NCBI GenBank assembly: GCA_964509295.1
Contig: CAZDWS010000004.1
Coordinates: 124,001 to 188,000, forward strand
From: JBGSQR01 sp964509295
Lineage (GTDB): Bacteria; Desulfobacterota; Desulfuromonadia; Geobacterales; Pseudopelobacteraceae
Length of the DNA: 64,000 bases
Reading direction: 5' to 3'
Positions 61,997 to 64,000 of this stretch are shown piece by piece. A model generated the notes under the pieces. The model was not told the origin of the DNA, ran no database searches, and worked only from the letters and a program-made list of their open reading frames with translations. Made by a program: the position numbers and the translations under genes. Each line of letters opens with the position of its first letter. Position 1 is the stretch's first letter.

Positions 61997-62995
61997 TTAA
62001 GGCTTTAATACCTCTCTTGCATATTCAACCATAACCGGATTTTCTTCCGTCTCAATTTTCTCAAGTCCCATCTCCCTGGTCATCACTCCTGAACGCACCA
62101 TGTTGGCAATTTCCAAAGCGTAGGGATGGAATCCATAACGATCTTTATGTACCTGATTGGCATAGGCGTTTAAAAGGCAGTTGGTTGAGTTGGTATCTGT
62201 GTCCCGGGGTTTTTCCCAGCCTAATCCCTGGATATGCTCTACCAGTTTTTCTTCGTCATAATCCAGAAAAGCCAACGGGTGTATATTCCAGGGGAAGCGC
62301 TCCGACTCGGCGAACTGCTGATCAGTAACAAAATACTGTGCCAGTTTGCCGATATCACCAACCACATCAGCAATAGGTGTAGAAATTGCTTTTTGAGTAG
62401 CACAAGCCATAGCCGGATTGGTACGCATCACAGAGGCCTGAATCGGGGCCTGACCGGGAGACCAGCCGAATCCGACAAACGGAATCCCTTTTTCCAGGGC
62501 AGTACGGAGCGTAACTGCCTTCACCAGCCCGATACAGCTGGTGCAGATGGTGCTGGCACGCTCAAGCGTTTTTGGTGAATACAGTTCTATTTCTGCCGCT
62601 GTTCTAAATATTTTCCTCAGCATGACTGGATTCGGGCGAAGTATCAGATGATCAACCCCCAGCTTCTCCGTTACGTTTCTCATGTTCACAAAGGAACGCT
62701 CGGAAATGAACGAATTATCAAATGTCAGTGCCAGAACCTTTAAACCGTAGCGGTTTACAAACAGATCCAGAGTATAGGTACTGTCCTTGCCACCGCTGTA
62801 AGCCATGAGTACATCGTAACTGGATGGGTTTTGATGTTCCTTGACTAGTGCCAGGAACTTGTCCTCGTACTTCTGTCTGATCTCCGGACTGGATGTTTCA
62901 GGCTTATAGGCCCGGCAATGGTTGCAGATGCCCTGTTCATCGAACGAAATGCCCGGAAAACTTGAAGGTAAAATACAACGTTTGCAAAGGCTCAT
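61997..62995 (-). CDS. PP-loop ATPase, N-acetyl-sugar amidotransferase-like (WbpG/WbuX type)
   Basis: 332-residue adenylating enzyme. The N-terminal zinc-ribbon-like segment CKRCILPSSFPGISFDEQGI with CNHC is followed by the PP-loop YSGGKDSTYTLDL. A later CTSCIGLV adds cysteines. This matches WbpG/WbuX-type amidotransferases, which activate a 2-N-acetyl sugar to form an acetamidino group. Those need HisH/HisF-like partners, none of which is seen in the window. The start at 62995 is supported by GAGAGG; the GTG at 63019 would overlap the ligase gene. Confidence 0.78.
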   Translation of the reverse strand: MSLCKRCILPSSFPGISFDEQGICNHCRAYKPETSSPEIRQKYEDKFLALVKEHQNPSSYDVLMAYSGGKDSTYTLDLFVNRYGLKVLALTFDNSFISERSFVNMRNVTEKLGVDHLILRPNPVMLRKIFRTAAEIELYSPKTLERASTICTSCIGLVKAVTLRTALEKGIPFVGFGWSPGQAPIQASVMRTNPAMACATQKAISTPIADVVGDIGKLAQYFVTDQQFAESERFPWNIHPLAFLDYDEEKLVEHIQGLGWEKPRDTDTNSTNCLLNAYANQVHKDRYGFHPYALEIANMVRSGVMTREMGLEKIETEENPVMVEYAREVLKP

Positions 62996-63005
62996 ACATT
63001 CCCTC

Positions 63006-64000
63006 TCACTTAAGTTCACCTTTTTTTATTTTACCGCTTTCAGTTTTAGGGAGCTCATCACAAAACTGAATCAGGTGCGGCACCTTGAATGCCGGTAAAA
63101 TATTGCGACAATGAAGAATTAAGTCCCTTTCACTGCAGACCGTATCCGGCTTCAATACAATGCAGGCTTTGATTGTTTCACCAAGTATTTCATCCGATAC
63201 ACCTACAACTGCAACCTCATAGACCGCTATGTGCTCCAGCAGCACCTCTTCAATCTCCTTCGGGGCGATTCTGTGGGCACCACTCTTGATCATCTCTGAT
63301 TTACGTCCTACCAGATAGAGATAACCTTCCTCATCAATTCTGGCTAGATCACCGGTCCAGAGCCATCCATCACGCAATACTTCGGCAGTAGCTTCGGGCT
63401 GTTCCCAATAGCCTGCCATGATATTTTCACCGGATGCAACCAGTTCACCTGTTTCTCCAGGTTCAACTTTTTTACCATCCGTACCCAACACTTTAAGAAC
63501 AACTCCTGGGATCGCCTTACCGATCGAACCGGGCTTGCGGTACAAATCCTTCGGGTCCAGATATGATAATCTCGGTGCCGCTTCGGTCTGGCCATACATG
63601 ACATAAATATTAGCTTCAGTAAGCACGGAAGCCAGTTTGCGGGCCAATGCCGGAGACATTGCCCCTCCTGCCTGGGTAACATAACGCAGGCTCGGAAAGT
63701 CATATTCCTGTATCGAAGAGCGATTCAGCAGAAGCGCAAAGGTTGAAGGCACCCCCGGAAAACCGGTTACCTTTTCCGCAATCATCTGCTCAAGAACGAC
63801 GTTTGGATAGAGCAGACTTTGATTTACTACCAATGTACCGCCAACGGCCAGGTGTGACAGCAGCACAGAATTGCCGTAGGAGTAGAAAAACGGCAGAACA
63901 ACCATCGCCCTGTCCACTTCGCTCATGCCAAGGTACTGTACGATGGAAAGAGTATTGGAAACCAGATTCCTGTGCGTAAGCATGACACCTTTAGGGGCAC
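63006..64000 (-). CDS. AMP-forming acyl-CoA ligase (5' end cut by window edge)
   Basis: C-terminal part of an ANL-family adenylate-forming ligase. The frame is open to the right edge, where APKGVMLTHRNLVSN is the end of the P-loop motif. Later motifs are YVMYGQTEAAPRLSYL, GELVASGENIMAGYW, WLWTGDLARIDEEGYLYLVG, the hinge RKSEMIKSGAHRI and the catalytic lysine in ESGKIKKGELK. Exosortase loci often carry such a ligase (TIGR03098-like); the acyl substrate is unknown. 10 nt separate it from the PP-loop gene. Confidence 0.88.
   Translation of the reverse strand, partial: APKGVMLTHRNLVSNTLSIVQYLGMSEVDRAMVVLPFFYSYGNSVLLSHLAVGGTLVVNQSLLYPNVVLEQMIAEKVTGFPGVPSTFALLLNRSSIQEYDFPSLRYVTQAGGAMSPALARKLASVLTEANIYVMYGQTEAAPRLSYLDPKDLYRKPGSIGKAIPGVVLKVLGTDGKKVEPGETGELVASGENIMAGYWEQPEATAEVLRDGWLWTGDLARIDEEGYLYLVGRKSEMIKSGAHRIAPKEIEEVLLEHIAVYEVAVVGVSDEILGETIKACIVLKPDTVCSERDLILHCRNILPAFKVPHLIQFCDELPKTESGKIKKGELK

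Overview
The window reads as a chromosomal segment of a Geobacterales bacterium (Geobacter/Trichlorobacter-like Desulfobacterota). This rests on the run ftsH-folP-cdaA-ybbR-glmM-pdxJ-acpS-nnrD-CBS-tsaE-lysC (9655-19757), an order typical of that group, on the radical-SAM, polyferredoxin and Ser/Thr kinase content, and on a PrsK/PrsR PEP-CTERM system. It is an assembly scaffold with one gap of 100 Ns at 37888-37987.

Layout. 1-9506: mixed metabolic genes. These are a radical-SAM/partner pair linked to DNA metabolism, a BrnT/BrnA toxin-antitoxin module with its own operator, a membrane polyferredoxin, a second radical-SAM enzyme, an NhaA antiporter with a structured leader, a metallo-hydrolase, a quinone oxidoreductase and a TRIC-like channel. 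9655-20540: a tightly overlapped core operon (protease FtsH, folate, c-di-AMP synthesis, cell-wall precursor GlmM, PLP, ACP maturation, t6A tRNA modification, aspartokinase) followed by a phosphoglycolate phosphatase. 20582-25776: a phosphorylation signalling module (FHA protein, Ser/Thr kinase, a large protein with a degenerate GGDEF-like end, PP2C phosphatase). 25930-26006: tRNA-Arg(UCU).

26099-43662: a protein-sorting and surface region. It holds PrsK, PrsR, a CAAX-protease-related membrane protein, an exosortase fused to EpsI, a Crp-type regulator, four PEP-CTERM proteins, a very large secreted beta-helix/Ig-repeat protein and a related lipoprotein. The control signals are unusually legible. 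Three sigma-54 promoters each carry the same TGTCGA-N6-TTACA dyad 77-78 bp upstream, proposed as the PrsR site. The beta-helix gene lies behind a perfect TGTGA-N6-TCACA Crp-type site and a GEMM-I (c-di-GMP-I type) riboswitch with an overlapping terminator.

43706-64000: a minus-strand, visibly AT-rich exopolysaccharide cluster that enters from beyond the right edge. It encodes an AMP-forming ligase (cut by the edge), a WbpG-like PP-loop enzyme, an SGNH-like lipoprotein, three left-handed beta-helix acyltransferases, seven glycosyltransferases or likely ones, a deacetylase-like protein, a Wzx flippase, a Wzy/O-ligase-like protein, a Gfo/Idh/MocA-SDR fusion, a heparinase-like lipoprotein and a YdcF-like protein. 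No Wza/Wzc export or chain-length genes are seen. The plausible whole is an exopolysaccharide matrix plus PEP-CTERM proteins sorted by the exosortase, co-ordinated by PrsK/PrsR, a Crp-type factor and a cyclic-dinucleotide riboswitch.
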